A stretch of DNA of 64,000 bases from DUOA01 sp012839095. Lineage in GTDB: Bacteria; Bacillota; Clostridia; Caldicoprobacterales; DTU083. The notes under the pieces were generated by a model that saw only the letters and a list, made by a program, of their open reading frames with translations, made no database searches and was not told the DNA's origin. Location: NCBI GenBank assembly GCA_050951505.1, contig JBMNJE010000006.1:1-64000 (forward strand), given 5' to 3'. Made by a program: the position numbers and the translations under genes. The number at the start of each line of letters is the position of its first letter. The stretch's first letter is position 1. Shown piece after piece: positions 35,691-44,534 of the stretch.

Positions 35691-36959
35691 ATGAAGAAGG
35701 AGGATCTAAAGGCAGCCTTTGAGCGTATACAGCCGAGTCCGGATGCCGCAGACAGAATGTGGAATCGGATTGTCAATCACAGGGAGCCTGGAAAGGAGAG
35801 AGCTATGAAAGCAAACAGGAAATTTAATCGATTGGTCCCCGTCTTAGGGCTGGCAGTCCTGCTGGCCGGAAGCCTGCTGATATATAATATGCTGTCAGGA
35901 GGAAACCTTGAAAAGCCCCCGCAGGGAGAGATAATTCAGACGGACGATCTTACCGGGGGAAGGGAGGATGCAGTAGCGCCGGTAACCGATATGTTCCGGC
36001 TGGATGACAGACATTATTCCCTTCTTACCGAGGAGCTGAGAGAGGAATTTGGTTTTTCAGCCCAAATAAATGAAGGGGATTTAGGTGACAGAATTGCATC
36101 CATTGAAGTTACTCCGGATGAAAGTCTTAAGGGTCTGGAAGTTTACCGGTATATCCCTGCAGGCGGAGAAGCCGTGGTTGCGGTAAAAAGGGGAGGGGGC
36201 TATCAGCTCTTCCGCTTCTTTTCCTTTGAAAGCTATAACAACAATCAGGATGAGGATGCATCCGCCTACCTGAAGCTGTATGGCATTAAGGGGCCCCAGG
36301 ATATAAAAGCTGTCAGATTCATTGAGTACTCGGAGCAAAGCAAGCTGGAAGGCAGGCTGAATGTAGTCGGTGAAATAACCGATCCAGCTGAGATTGCCAA
36401 GTTCTATGACTATTACTCAGTGCTTAAGAATGCCAGCGATAAATACTTCGAAAAGCTGTTTGGCTACGTGCCCGGCAGTGTGGATGAAGGCGGTATTACC
36501 ATAGATCCCGCACCGGATAAGGGAGAATCATCATCATCCGATTCGGGTCCGGCGCGAGACCTGGGTCCGGCTCCTGATGAGGGTGACTGGGCTTCGCCGG
36601 ATATCGGAGAAGCAGACATACTGCCTGAACCGGCAGACGGCTATGATGCTGTGGATATGCCATTGCCGGCACCGGATGGCCCCGCAGCCGGTGATAATCC
36701 GTCGGACCCGGATTCCTCAGTATCTTCCGGTTCATCCGGAGGCATGATGGATATGGGAGATGCAGGAAAGCAGGGAAGTTCCACATCATCCGGCCAGGGC
36801 TCTGCAGGGAATGCTCTGGAAAATCCTGTGGGAGTCAGGATATATAATCAGGAAGGCGTATATTATGAAACCATGTATTATCGCAATATAGGTTTCCTGT
36901 CCAGATATGAGGTGAGCGATGAATTTGCAGACTTCCTGCAGACATATATCTCGAAATAG
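35691..36959 (+). CDS. Predicted membrane-bound anti-sigma factor
   Basis: The 422-residue protein has a short cytoplasmic N-terminus typed like anti-sigma domains (MKKEDLKAAFERIQPSPDAADRMWNRI), one membrane helix at about residues 46-66, and an outer region. The latter ends in a low-complexity Pro/Asp/Ser/Gly-rich linker (about residues 265-375) and a short C-terminal domain. AAAGGTGAGG before the sigma stop serves the ATG at 35691. It should bind the upstream sigma factor and release it on a surface signal. A fold assignment for the outer domain was not possible. Confidence 0.8.
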   Translation: MKKEDLKAAFERIQPSPDAADRMWNRIVNHREPGKERAMKANRKFNRLVPVLGLAVLLAGSLLIYNMLSGGNLEKPPQGEIIQTDDLTGGREDAVAPVTDMFRLDDRHYSLLTEELREEFGFSAQINEGDLGDRIASIEVTPDESLKGLEVYRYIPAGGEAVVAVKRGGGYQLFRFFSFESYNNNQDEDASAYLKLYGIKGPQDIKAVRFIEYSEQSKLEGRLNVVGEITDPAEIAKFYDYYSVLKNASDKYFEKLFGYVPGSVDEGGITIDPAPDKGESSSSDSGPARDLGPAPDEGDWASPDIGEADILPEPADGYDAVDMPLPAPDGPAAGDNPSDPDSSVSSGSSGGMMDMGDAGKQGSSTSSGQGSAGNALENPVGVRIYNQEGVYYETMYYRNIGFLSRYEVSDEFADFLQTYISK

Positions 36960-37031
36960 ATCATTTGAAATATGAAACAGGCCTTATGAACAATGGGATA
37001 TAAAGTGAAATCGGCCACTGTATGCCAGGCA

Positions 37032-37745
37032 TTATACTGAGAACAAATTCCAGGGATACTTGCCGGGGGGATGAGAAACAAAAATCATCCCTTCTTTTTT
37101 TGTTGGATGAAGGAAGCGGATTTCATGCGCCCAGAGGGCAATCTGCTGACCTGCCCGGTTTTTATGGGCACCATATTTCTGGTCACCGTACAGGGGATAG
37201 CCTGTTGCAGCAAACTGAACACGAATCTGATGAGAACGCCCGGTCAGCAGATCCACCTGTACCAGGCTTAATGAATTTTTGCTGTCCAGTACCTGATATT
37301 CCAGAATCGCATGCTTCCCATCAGGATCAGAGGGTTCAACAACGCGAACGGTATTATCAGCCCTGTTTTTGGCAAGGTAATGTTCCAGCCGGCCTTTTCC
37401 CGGTTCTGGAACCCCGTGGAGGACAGCCAGATAGACCTTGCCGAAACTACGGGAGCGAACCTGCTCGGAAAGCCGGGAGGCTGCCTTCGAAGTTTTGGCA
37501 AAAACCATGACTCCTCCCGTGGGCCTGTCCAGCCGGTGTACCAGCCCAAGATATACATTGCCCGGCTTCTGATACCGCATTTTTATGTCCTGCTTCAGAA
37601 CTGACAAAAGATCAGGATCGCCGGACGCATCTTCCTGAACAGGCATATTAACCGGTTTTTCCACCACAAGCAGATGGTTGTCTTCATATAATACTGATAT
37701 GGATGAGATGACCTTAAGTATTTGGTTTTCATTATTATTTTTCAT
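37032..37745 (-). CDS. RluA-family pseudouridine synthase
   Basis: The 237-residue enzyme isomerises uridine to pseudouridine in rRNA or tRNA. The catalytic motif HRLDRPTGG (Asp essential) is at about residues 69-77, with the GRSHQIRVQFA motif and the YGDQKYG motif later. No S4 domain is present at the N-terminus, so it is of the short RluA/RluC-like type. The target site is unknown. It is convergent with the anti-sigma gene, whose terminator overlaps its 3' end. Confidence 0.92.
   Translation of the reverse strand: MKNNNENQILKVISSISVLYEDNHLLVVEKPVNMPVQEDASGDPDLLSVLKQDIKMRYQKPGNVYLGLVHRLDRPTGGVMVFAKTSKAASRLSEQVRSRSFGKVYLAVLHGVPEPGKGRLEHYLAKNRADNTVRVVEPSDPDGKHAILEYQVLDSKNSLSLVQVDLLTGRSHQIRVQFAATGYPLYGDQKYGAHKNRAGQQIALWAHEIRFLHPTKKEGMIFVSHPPGKYPWNLFSV
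37068..37101 (+). terminator. Terminator of the sigma/anti-sigma operon, inside the rluA-like gene
   Basis: GGGATGA and TCATCCC form the stem with a 10-base loop, followed by TTCTTTTTTT. It lies within the last 70 bases of the opposite-strand pseudouridine synthase gene, so those codons must also encode the hairpin. Confidence 0.75.
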
Positions 37746-38359
37746 TTTATTCTCCCCATAGCTTCTTTACAGAACCTTATTATAGGACCTCACAATACTA
37801 TTATACGACACTATTAAAGGACCTTATCATTATCTTAACAGATATAGTGCTGCTCCACCGGATATCATCCTGCTGTATCTGATACTCATGATCCTGATGC
37901 CTATTAAAAGACTGGTTTTATATAAGCAGATTCCTCATAATAAAAAAATTCAGATTCGTAATTGTGATTATTATACCAACTGACCCGGTTCTTATCAATA
38001 AATCCGGATAAGGGCGCAATAATTGACCTTAGTGTAAAATTACTTTGGGTAAAAAATAAAAGAAAAGCGTATCTCCTCTGCGATATCATGTAATTTGACA
38101 ATAAACACAACACAGAAAGGAAGATACTCTTCATGGATCCTATTATACAGGAAATCATAAGTGAAATCGTGCATTCTTTTATAATGATAGAATGTAAGCC
38201 GCTTGCGCAAGAAAAAATGAGCCATTTACGTTTGAAACGCTTTACCCAAAAAGAACTTATTATTTGCGAAAAATATATTTAATAATTTAGTAAAAAAAGA
38301 GGAGATTTTTGATTAGTGTAGAATATATAAAAATATTATAGGAAAGGTGTAGATGAAAA
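37746..38359. other. AT-rich intergenic region with possible small element
   Basis: The 614-bp gap holds the rluA-side promoter, a pair of inverted repeats (38043-38053 CTTTGGGTAAA, 38241-38250 TTTACCCAAA) about 200 bp apart, and a 49-codon frame inside them. It is visibly richer in A and T than the flanking genes. Confidence 0.5.
38133..38282 (+). CDS. Small hypothetical protein (49 residues)
   Basis: The frame has an ATG, an AAAGGAAG site 10 bases upstream, and reads MDPIIQEIISEIVHSF at its start, with a basic C-terminal half. It overlaps one arm of an inverted-repeat pair (38241-38250). The start resembles the first residues of some ISLre2-type transposases, so it could be a truncated remnant, but this is a weak match. 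No function is assigned. Confidence 0.35.
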   Translation: MDPIIQEIISEIVHSFIMIECKPLAQEKMSHLRLKRFTQKELIICEKYI

Positions 38360-39433
38360 ATGACAGTTACATTAAAAGATATTGCTCAAAAGGCAGGCGT
38401 TTCTATTTCTTCTGTATCTAGAGTTTTAAACAATGACCAGACAAGATCCGTAAGTAAGGAAACTGAGGATATGATTTGGAAAATTGCTCATGAGATGGGC
38501 TACTCAAAAAGTAAAAAAGCAAGGGCAAAAAAAAGCAAAAAACAGAAGCGAGCTATACAAAGAATTGGATATATATTATGTAAAGTCCCGGATAAATATA
38601 ATCATCCATACTTTTCAGAAATTCTGCAAGGTATTGAGTTAGAAGCAAAGACAAGAGGAATATATATAGAGTTTGCTCATACTGAAGAAGAATTACAAGA
38701 GCCTGCTATTCTTCATAGGGCATTAAATAATGAGTCGGTAGATGGTGTCATTTTAGTTGAACCCTATGATACGGAAACATTGAATTATTTAAAAAACAGA
38801 TACAAATATATTGTTGGCATTGGTTTAACAAGTGTTGATGATATTGATAGTGTGCTGGTTGATAAAAAAGCTGCAACAATAAATGCAATACAACATTTGA
38901 TAGATTTGGGACATAAAAGGATAGGCTTTATAGGCGGGACTGGTAACAAGTTTTCTTTAGTGTTGAATAACCATTTGACCGGAGCTATACAGAACAATGA
39001 AGAACGATTTATAGGATATATTGATGCACTTAGAAATTCAAATATAGAGATTGATCAGTCAATAATCATTAGTTCTGAATGGAGTTCGGAAAGTGCATAT
39101 GAGTGTATGAAAGAATTCTTAAGCAAGAAAGATATAAATATGCCCGATGCTTTTTTTGTCGCTAGTGATTTACTTGCTTTGGGGGCAATGAAGGCTATCA
39201 AAGAAAAAGGCATGACTATACCTGAAGACATTGCTATTGTTTCGTATGACAATATTGATATGGCTGAATTTGCGGATCCTGCTTTAACAACAGTAAATGT
39301 AAAGAAAAGTGAGTTGGGAAGAATTGCAGTAAAAACCTTAGTTGATCGAGGAAATGGTGAATTATTTTCTCCTGTAAAAATAGTATTGCCCACTAAATTA
39401 ATAATAAGAGAGTCCTGTGGATACAAAAAATAA
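38360..39433 (+). CDS. LacI/GalR-family transcriptional regulator
   Basis: The 357-residue repressor has the N-terminal LacI HTH (VTLKDIAQKAGVSISSVSRV) with the hinge, then a sugar-binding sensor with IGYILCKVP, SVDGVILVEP, LGHKRIGFIGG, DAFFVASDLLALGAMKA and VSYDNIDMAEFADPALTTV. The linker after the HTH is unusually lysine-rich (KSKKARAKKSKKQK). Its target was probably the operon that followed, now represented only by a binding-protein remnant. Codon use is AT-rich like the rest of this island. Confidence 0.92.
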   Translation: MTVTLKDIAQKAGVSISSVSRVLNNDQTRSVSKETEDMIWKIAHEMGYSKSKKARAKKSKKQKRAIQRIGYILCKVPDKYNHPYFSEILQGIELEAKTRGIYIEFAHTEEELQEPAILHRALNNESVDGVILVEPYDTETLNYLKNRYKYIVGIGLTSVDDIDSVLVDKKAATINAIQHLIDLGHKRIGFIGGTGNKFSLVLNNHLTGAIQNNEERFIGYIDALRNSNIEIDQSIIISSEWSSESAYECMKEFLSKKDINMPDAFFVASDLLALGAMKAIKEKGMTIPEDIAIVSYDNIDMAEFADPALTTVNVKKSELGRIAVKTLVDRGNGELFSPVKIVLPTKLIIRESCGYKK

Positions 39434-39542
39434 ATATTGTTCTATCTGCTAAATGAGGGGATTTCATAACTACACTATTTGCGATGATACAATGGAGAAT
39501 ATCCTTAAATGCTAAAAGAAGTGATGAACCATGGGTTTCTAG

Positions 39543-39626
39543 GTTAATAACACAGAAATATTTGATAAATTAGGTCTGAGTGCCCCTAATAACTATGAAG
39601 AGTTTTTAATGTTTGTGAGAATATAA
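39543..39626 (+). pseudogene. Remnant of a sugar ABC transporter binding protein
   Basis: A 27-codon stretch reads NNTEIFDKLGLSAPNNYEEF and ends in TAA. This is the well-conserved segment of family-1 solute-binding proteins after the ligand site (yNtelFeklGl..P.tyeEf). No start or further domain is present. It suggests that the transporter gene behind the LacI regulator was lost by deletion. Confidence 0.6.
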
Positions 39627-39727
39627 AGGCCTATCATCTATTATGTAGCGATTTGTTCTGGGTTGTCTATCTTGTGGTTTGTAGTATAAATAATCAGGGA
39701 GAAAAATAATAAGAGGGGGAATTTTTC

Positions 39728-40960
39728 ATGTACAATTACAAAAAATTATTAGCTAATGTATTGGTACTAAGTTTGTTATTTGCAACATATGTTAGTTTAG
39801 TGGTTCCAATGCAAGTGGTGAAAGCTGCAAATGGTCCTGATCTGGCACTAAATAAACCTGCTTCTGCTAGTAGTGCATATTCAGGCGGCTATGGTCCGGA
39901 TAAGGCTGTTGATGGTAATAATTCCACTTTTTGGAGTACCAGAACTGCTGATAACGTAGGCGAATGGTGGCAGGTTGATTTGGGAGAAAAATCAGAAATA
40001 GGTAAAGTAGAGATTATGTTTAGGAATGTGGATGGCAAGTTTAATAATGTACCCAAAACAATAACATTCCAGGTAAGTGATGATGGAGAAAACTGGACTG
40101 ATATAATTAGCAGAACAGACAATGTTCCTATAAATGACGAAACACCTTATAGTGATCAGCCATATTTATACACATTAAATGCTCAAGGAAGGTATCTGCG
40201 ATTATTATTTGAAGATGGAGGTCAGAAGAACACTGAGACAGGAGGACCGATGACTTCCATCGCATTAGCAGAGGTAAGAGTATATGAATTAGAAGCAGAA
40301 GATGAGCAATTAACAGAAGTAACGCTATCAGCTGATAAAACAACTGTAAGACCGGGAGAATCGATCTCATTAACTTTAACCGGTGTTATGAGTGATGGCT
40401 CTGAGGCCGATCTTGCTAAAGCTGATATAGAATATAAGAGCAGTCATCCACAATTTGCAAATATAGAAAGTAATGGAAATCTTTTTATAGCTGAGGATGT
40501 AGGTGATATAAGAGAGATAGAGGTATGGGCTAATGTAACGCTGGAAGGAAAGGTTGTTCAGTCAAATATAGTGGTTATTAATATAGAAGTATCTGAACCC
40601 ACAGTTGACAAATCCAGGTTGAATGAAGTTATAGAAGCAGCTAAAGCATTGAAAGCCTCTGATTATACAAAAGAAAGCTGGAGTATCCTCGAAAGCAATT
40701 TGATAGATGCATTACTGGTTCTGGAGAATGAAGACGCATCTCAGGCTGATGTTGATGAAGCTCTTGAAGCGCTTATGGCTGCCATGGATGGTTTGGCTGA
40801 AATGACTGTAGAAGATCCCGGCGAAGAGGACGAAGATGATGATAAGCCACCTAAAACAGGGGATGAAGCAATATTTCTACCCTATATGATTTTGTTTGTA
40901 ATATCCGGCGCCACCTTACTATATATATTTGTGCGCAAAAAAACTAAAAAGCCATGTTAA
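39728..40960 (+). CDS. Cell-wall-anchored protein with discoidin (F5/8 type C) domain
   Basis: The 410-residue surface protein has a signal peptide (residues 1-33) and an F5/8 type C carbohydrate-binding domain (about 36-168; DLALNKPASASSAYSGGYGPDKAVDG, WWQVDLG). A bacterial Ig-like region follows (about 175-280), then a FIVAR-type helical repeat (about 286-345; LNEVIEAAKALKASDYTKESW). The end is a sorting signal: PPKTGD, a hydrophobic helix and RKKTKK. Sortase would link it to peptidoglycan, where it could bind glycans. It has no catalytic domain. Confidence 0.9.
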   Translation: MYNYKKLLANVLVLSLLFATYVSLVVPMQVVKAANGPDLALNKPASASSAYSGGYGPDKAVDGNNSTFWSTRTADNVGEWWQVDLGEKSEIGKVEIMFRNVDGKFNNVPKTITFQVSDDGENWTDIISRTDNVPINDETPYSDQPYLYTLNAQGRYLRLLFEDGGQKNTETGGPMTSIALAEVRVYELEAEDEQLTEVTLSADKTTVRPGESISLTLTGVMSDGSEADLAKADIEYKSSHPQFANIESNGNLFIAEDVGDIREIEVWANVTLEGKVVQSNIVVINIEVSEPTVDKSRLNEVIEAAKALKASDYTKESWSILESNLIDALLVLENEDASQADVDEALEALMAAMDGLAEMTVEDPGEEDEDDDKPPKTGDEAIFLPYMILFVISGATLLYIFVRKKTKKPC

Positions 40961-41074
40961 GGTTATTTTGCGATTTGTGTCTAACCAAAAATGCAGCTAC
41001 AAGATATAGTATGATATTGATTTGCCGGCAAGGAGGATAGGGCACACTAAACAACCATGTCGGGTTTGTAAACG

Positions 41075-41102
41075 GGCGGCACTTGACTGTGTCGCCTTTT
41101 TT
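41075..41102 (+). terminator. Terminator after the discoidin gene
   Basis: GGCGGCAC and GTGTCGCC pair over 8 bp with one wobble around a 6-base loop, then six T. Confidence 0.8.
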
Positions 41103-41123
41103 CGTGTGAGTATTCTTGACTAG

Positions 41124-41160
41124 TTTGAGCCACCTGTCCGGTCAAAGTGAGCCATCATTC
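41124..41160. mobile_element. IS21-like terminal repeat remnant
   Basis: TGAGCCACCTGTCCGGTCAA is followed by AGTGAGCCATC, so TGAGCCA is repeated 22 bases apart (41126 and 41148). IS21-family ends carry such repeated TGAGCCA/CCGGTCAAA units. No istA or istB coding sequence is near, so only an end survives. The match is from memory of the motif. Confidence 0.4.
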
Positions 41161-41434
41161 CTGCCAGAGTAAGAAAACAAAAAGATAAACCTAATGTGAA
41201 GGTTCAGTAGGCAAAATTTCTACTTGGATTACTGCAGCACTACGCAATAAACAGTTTTCCTCTTTCTGAATTAAACTGGTCCATCAAGACAAAACTTCGA
41301 GAATTTATCCTTGACGCTATCATAATTGACATTAGTGCAGGATAGGGCATATAATCGATACTATAAGTGAATAGATGTCATATTCCGACACTGGCGGCAT
41401 CTGACTGAACGAACAATCTCAGGGAGAGGTCTTT

Positions 41435-42163
41435 TTGCATAAACTATATAAATATGAGACACATTTGCATACTTCTGAAGTCAGCAGATGTGCTGTTAAT
41501 ACAGGGGCTGAAATGGCCAGAGCATATAAGCAGGCGGGATTCACCGGTATTTTCGTAACCGATCATTTTGTAAACGGCAATTGTGCTGTTCCTTCTGATT
41601 TAAGCTGGGAGCAGCAGATGAACTTATTTGTTCAGGGTTTTGAAAATGCCAGGGCGGAGGGAGAGAAAATCGGCCTGGATGTCTTTTTTGCCTGGGAGTA
41701 TGGAAATCCGCCTACCGGTGAGGATTATCTCACCTACAACCTGGATAAGGAATTTCTGCTGGCCCATCCCCATCTGTGCAGTCTGTCCTTTGAGGAGTAT
41801 TCCGAATTGGTAGGTAAAAACGGCGGCCTAATCATCCATGCCCATCCCTACCGGATAGCTTCCTACATTACTATTCCCCCCAATCCCAGGGCTGATCTGA
41901 TAGACGGAGTGGAGGTCAACAATACGGTATCTGACTCCGTACGCGACCAAAACCATCTGGCATGGGAACTGGCCAGGGAGCATCCGCATCTGATAAGAAC
42001 ATCCGGTACCGACATTCACAGCACAGATGGAATCGGCCTGGGAGGAATGGCTTTCCCTTATCGGATAGAAAGCAGCAGTCATTTTGTGGAGGCTTTGCGT
42101 GCAGGGGATGGATATTTGATTATAGACGGAGAAGTTACGGATATGGAAGGAAGACCCATATAG
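41435..42163 (+). CDS. PHP-domain metal-dependent phosphoesterase
   Basis: The 242-residue protein belongs to the PHP superfamily, with the metal-ligand motifs ETHLHTSEVS (His-x-His), TDHF, a mid-protein HAHPYR and the C-terminal GTDIHS. Relatives include nucleotide and histidinol-phosphate phosphatases such as TrpH/YciV. It begins with a TTG after AGGGAGAGG. It is 21 bp upstream of the DUF5685 gene and may be the first gene of that transcript. The substrate is unknown. Confidence 0.85.
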   Translation: MHKLYKYETHLHTSEVSRCAVNTGAEMARAYKQAGFTGIFVTDHFVNGNCAVPSDLSWEQQMNLFVQGFENARAEGEKIGLDVFFAWEYGNPPTGEDYLTYNLDKEFLLAHPHLCSLSFEEYSELVGKNGGLIIHAHPYRIASYITIPPNPRADLIDGVEVNNTVSDSVRDQNHLAWELAREHPHLIRTSGTDIHSTDGIGLGGMAFPYRIESSSHFVEALRAGDGYLIIDGEVTDMEGRPI

Positions 42164-42184
42164 CAGAGGGGATTTGTTAGCAGC

Positions 42185-43084
42185 ATGTTTGGATATATAG
42201 TGCCGGATAAACCCGAGCTTAAAATTCGGGAATATGAAATATACAAAGCCTGTTACTGCGGTGTCTGCAAGGCAATAAAGAGAAGGCACGGGAATATTCC
42301 CAGGCTGACCCTGACTTACGATACGGCTTTTTTAGCCTTGCTGCTGACTTCTTTAGCAGATGAAGAACCACATATTAAGGACGCCGGATGTATATTGCAT
42401 CCTTTAAAAAGAAGGAAAATCATAGAGAATAATGAAGTATTAAGTTATGCAGCAGACATGAATGTGCTCTTGTCCTGGCTGAATCTGAAGGATAAATGGG
42501 AGGATGATCGTTCCCTTCCGGCCTTTGCGGGCATGGCAGCCCTGAAAGCGGCTTACCAAAGGGTTAAGGAAGAATATCCGGAAAAGAGCCGCATTATTCA
42601 TCACAGGCTGGAGGAGCTTGCAGGGCTTGAAAGGAACCGCTGCAACTCAGTTGATCAGGCAGCAGAGCCTTTCGCCAGGCTGATGGAAGAAGTTGCCCTG
42701 TACCCTCCGCTCTGCAGCAGCCAAAAGAACGATACCATTCTCAGATGGCTGGGCTACCATATGGGAAAATGGCTTTATACCATTGATGCCCTGGATGATT
42801 TGGAGAAGGACATTAAAAACAATGCCTACAATCCATTTCTGCTGCAGTATAACTATCAGGGAGAGGACCTGGACACTTTCCGCAGCCGTCTGCTCCCGAA
42901 TGCAGAGTTTATTCTTATCCATACCCTGGGTGAGATTGCCAAAAGCTTTGAATTGCTTTCGTTTAAGCGTCTTAAGGATATAAGCGGAAATATCATCTAT
43001 CTGGGCATGCAAAAAAAGACGGAGCATATATTGGGAAGGGGAAAATATATTGAGGGATCCGTACGAAGTATTGGAAATCAATAA
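42185..43084 (+). CDS. DUF5685 family protein
   Basis: The 299-residue protein starts MFGYIVPDKPELKIREYE and has early CYCGVCKAI cysteines, as in DUF5685. The C-terminal half is helical and contains the acidic YTIDALDDLEKDIKNNAYNP stretch. This is reminiscent of metal-binding helices in isoprenoid synthase folds, though function is unproven. It overlaps the DnaJ-domain gene by 35 bp, a strong sign of joint function. Confidence 0.85.
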   Translation: MFGYIVPDKPELKIREYEIYKACYCGVCKAIKRRHGNIPRLTLTYDTAFLALLLTSLADEEPHIKDAGCILHPLKRRKIIENNEVLSYAADMNVLLSWLNLKDKWEDDRSLPAFAGMAALKAAYQRVKEEYPEKSRIIHHRLEELAGLERNRCNSVDQAAEPFARLMEEVALYPPLCSSQKNDTILRWLGYHMGKWLYTIDALDDLEKDIKNNAYNPFLLQYNYQGEDLDTFRSRLLPNAEFILIHTLGEIAKSFELLSFKRLKDISGNIIYLGMQKKTEHILGRGKYIEGSVRSIGNQ

Positions 43085-43658
43085 AGGGGCAGGCAAAGAG
43101 GAAATTCAGAAGGCTTACCGCAGGCTGGTCAAAAAATATCATCCGGATCAGTACAGGAATCACCCCCTGGAAAAGCTTGCAGAGGAAAAGATGGCTGAGA
43201 TAAATGCAGCCTATGATTACTTAATGAAAAACGGAGCGGGGGATTACTACAAGGGCAGCGGACAAAGCCGGGGAGGCGGCAGGGAATACGATGATTCCTT
43301 TTTTCAGCGGATCAGAATGCTGATAAGCAATGGAGACTATCATACTGCCGAGCAGCTGCTGGACCAGTCCAGTACCCGGACTGCCGAGTGGTATTATCTG
43401 AAGGGAATCATATACCAGCGAAAGGGCTGGTATGGTCAGGCATTATCACATCTGCAGACAGCAGTCAATATGGAACCGGGCAATGCGGAATATCGCAGCA
43501 CCCTAAATGCTATGAATTATGACAACAGGGTTTACAAGGAGCGATCCAGCCAGTACGGCGGCCGGGATGTAGATGACCTGTGCACCATTTGTCAGTGCCT
43601 GATTTGCACCGACTGCTGCTGTGAATGCATGGGAAGCGACTTTATTACCTGTTGCTGA
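43050..43658 (+). CDS. J-domain protein with TPR-like middle and cysteine-rich tail
   Basis: The 202-residue protein has an N-terminal J domain (residues 2-70; YRRLVKKYHPDQ, with the HPD motif) that would stimulate an Hsp70 (DnaK). A helical TPR-like segment follows (DYHTAEQLLDQSSTRTAEWYYLKG...YGQALSHLQTAVNMEPGN), then a tail packed with cysteine (CTICQCLICTDCCCECMG) that may bind a metal or undergo modification. No zinc-finger DnaJ core is present. It starts with a TTG inside the DUF5685 gene. It probably delivers a specific client to DnaK with DUF5685. Confidence 0.88.
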   Translation: MRDPYEVLEINKGAGKEEIQKAYRRLVKKYHPDQYRNHPLEKLAEEKMAEINAAYDYLMKNGAGDYYKGSGQSRGGGREYDDSFFQRIRMLISNGDYHTAEQLLDQSSTRTAEWYYLKGIIYQRKGWYGQALSHLQTAVNMEPGNAEYRSTLNAMNYDNRVYKERSSQYGGRDVDDLCTICQCLICTDCCCECMGSDFITCC

Positions 43659-43906
43659 CATTTGGAGTTTATTTGAAGAGCATATTGCAGGAATAACTAT
43701 AATTGCAGGAATACTATAAATGTACTGTGGCAATACATTACTCAAGTTATTTTAGTAGACATATATTGTTGGAATACCTATATGAAATGTAATGTAAACC
43801 GTGAGTTTTTATGCATTGATGCATTTCATTGGTAAGAAACCGATGGAAAATAAGAAGTTGTAAAGAAGTTGGAAAGAAATTGGAAAGAAAGAACAGGGGC
43901 AGGTAA

Positions 43907-44497
43907 ATGAAAGGAAGACCGGGAAGCAGCAGAAAATATAAAACTAAAGAGCGGCATAGCAGGCAGCCCGGCAGGGCAGGCAGCCGGTCAGGGAAATCCG
44001 TAAAGACAGCTCTCGGAGGTATCCTTCTGGCACTTACTGTGCTGGTTTTGTATGCAGAATCCCTTGCTCCTGCCGGCAGGCTGTCCCTCTTTGCCTTAAG
44101 CTCCTTTTTTGTTTCGATTATCATTATGGAAACTGGCCTTAAAGCCGGCTGGCTCTTTTATATCGGAACCTCTCTGCTTTCCTTTTTCATTGTGCCCGAT
44201 AAGTTGGGCTTACTCCCATACTTTATGTTTTTCGGCCTGTATGGGCTTATCAAATGCTATGCTGAGAAAATAAAAAACCGTACAGGGGAATATCTTCTGA
44301 AACTGATTTTTTTTAACTTGAATCTTGCCTTGGCTTATTTTCTGGCAAGTGCACTCTTCATGGCACAGGTACGGATAAAACTGTCCCTGTGGCTGGTTAT
44401 TCCTATCTTGGAAACGGCTTTTATAGTTTACGATTACGTGTATTCGATCTTCATACAAGTATACCGGGAAAGAATAAGGAAGGCTTTGAGGCTTTGA
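43907..44497 (+). CDS. Multi-spanning membrane protein, unknown function
   Basis: The 196-residue protein has a basic 34-residue N-terminus followed by about six hydrophobic helices (for example ALGGILLALTVLVLYA, LFALSSFFVSIIIM and LALAYFLASALFMA). No conserved motif links it to a known family. GGGGCAGG precedes the ATG. It stands alone, convergent with the GNAT gene. Confidence 0.7.
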   Translation: MKGRPGSSRKYKTKERHSRQPGRAGSRSGKSVKTALGGILLALTVLVLYAESLAPAGRLSLFALSSFFVSIIIMETGLKAGWLFYIGTSLLSFFIVPDKLGLLPYFMFFGLYGLIKCYAEKIKNRTGEYLLKLIFFNLNLALAYFLASALFMAQVRIKLSLWLVIPILETAFIVYDYVYSIFIQVYRERIRKALRL

Positions 44498-44534
44498 TTT
44501 TGTGAGGCTTTGAGCTTTAGCTTTTTACATCGTT

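Larger units (their letters stand above)
40961..41434. other. Intergenic region with terminator and IS remnant
   Basis: The 474-bp gap holds the terminator at 41075-41102, an IS21-like end at 41124-41160, and AT-rich sequence without a recognisable reading frame before the PHP gene. Confidence 0.5.
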
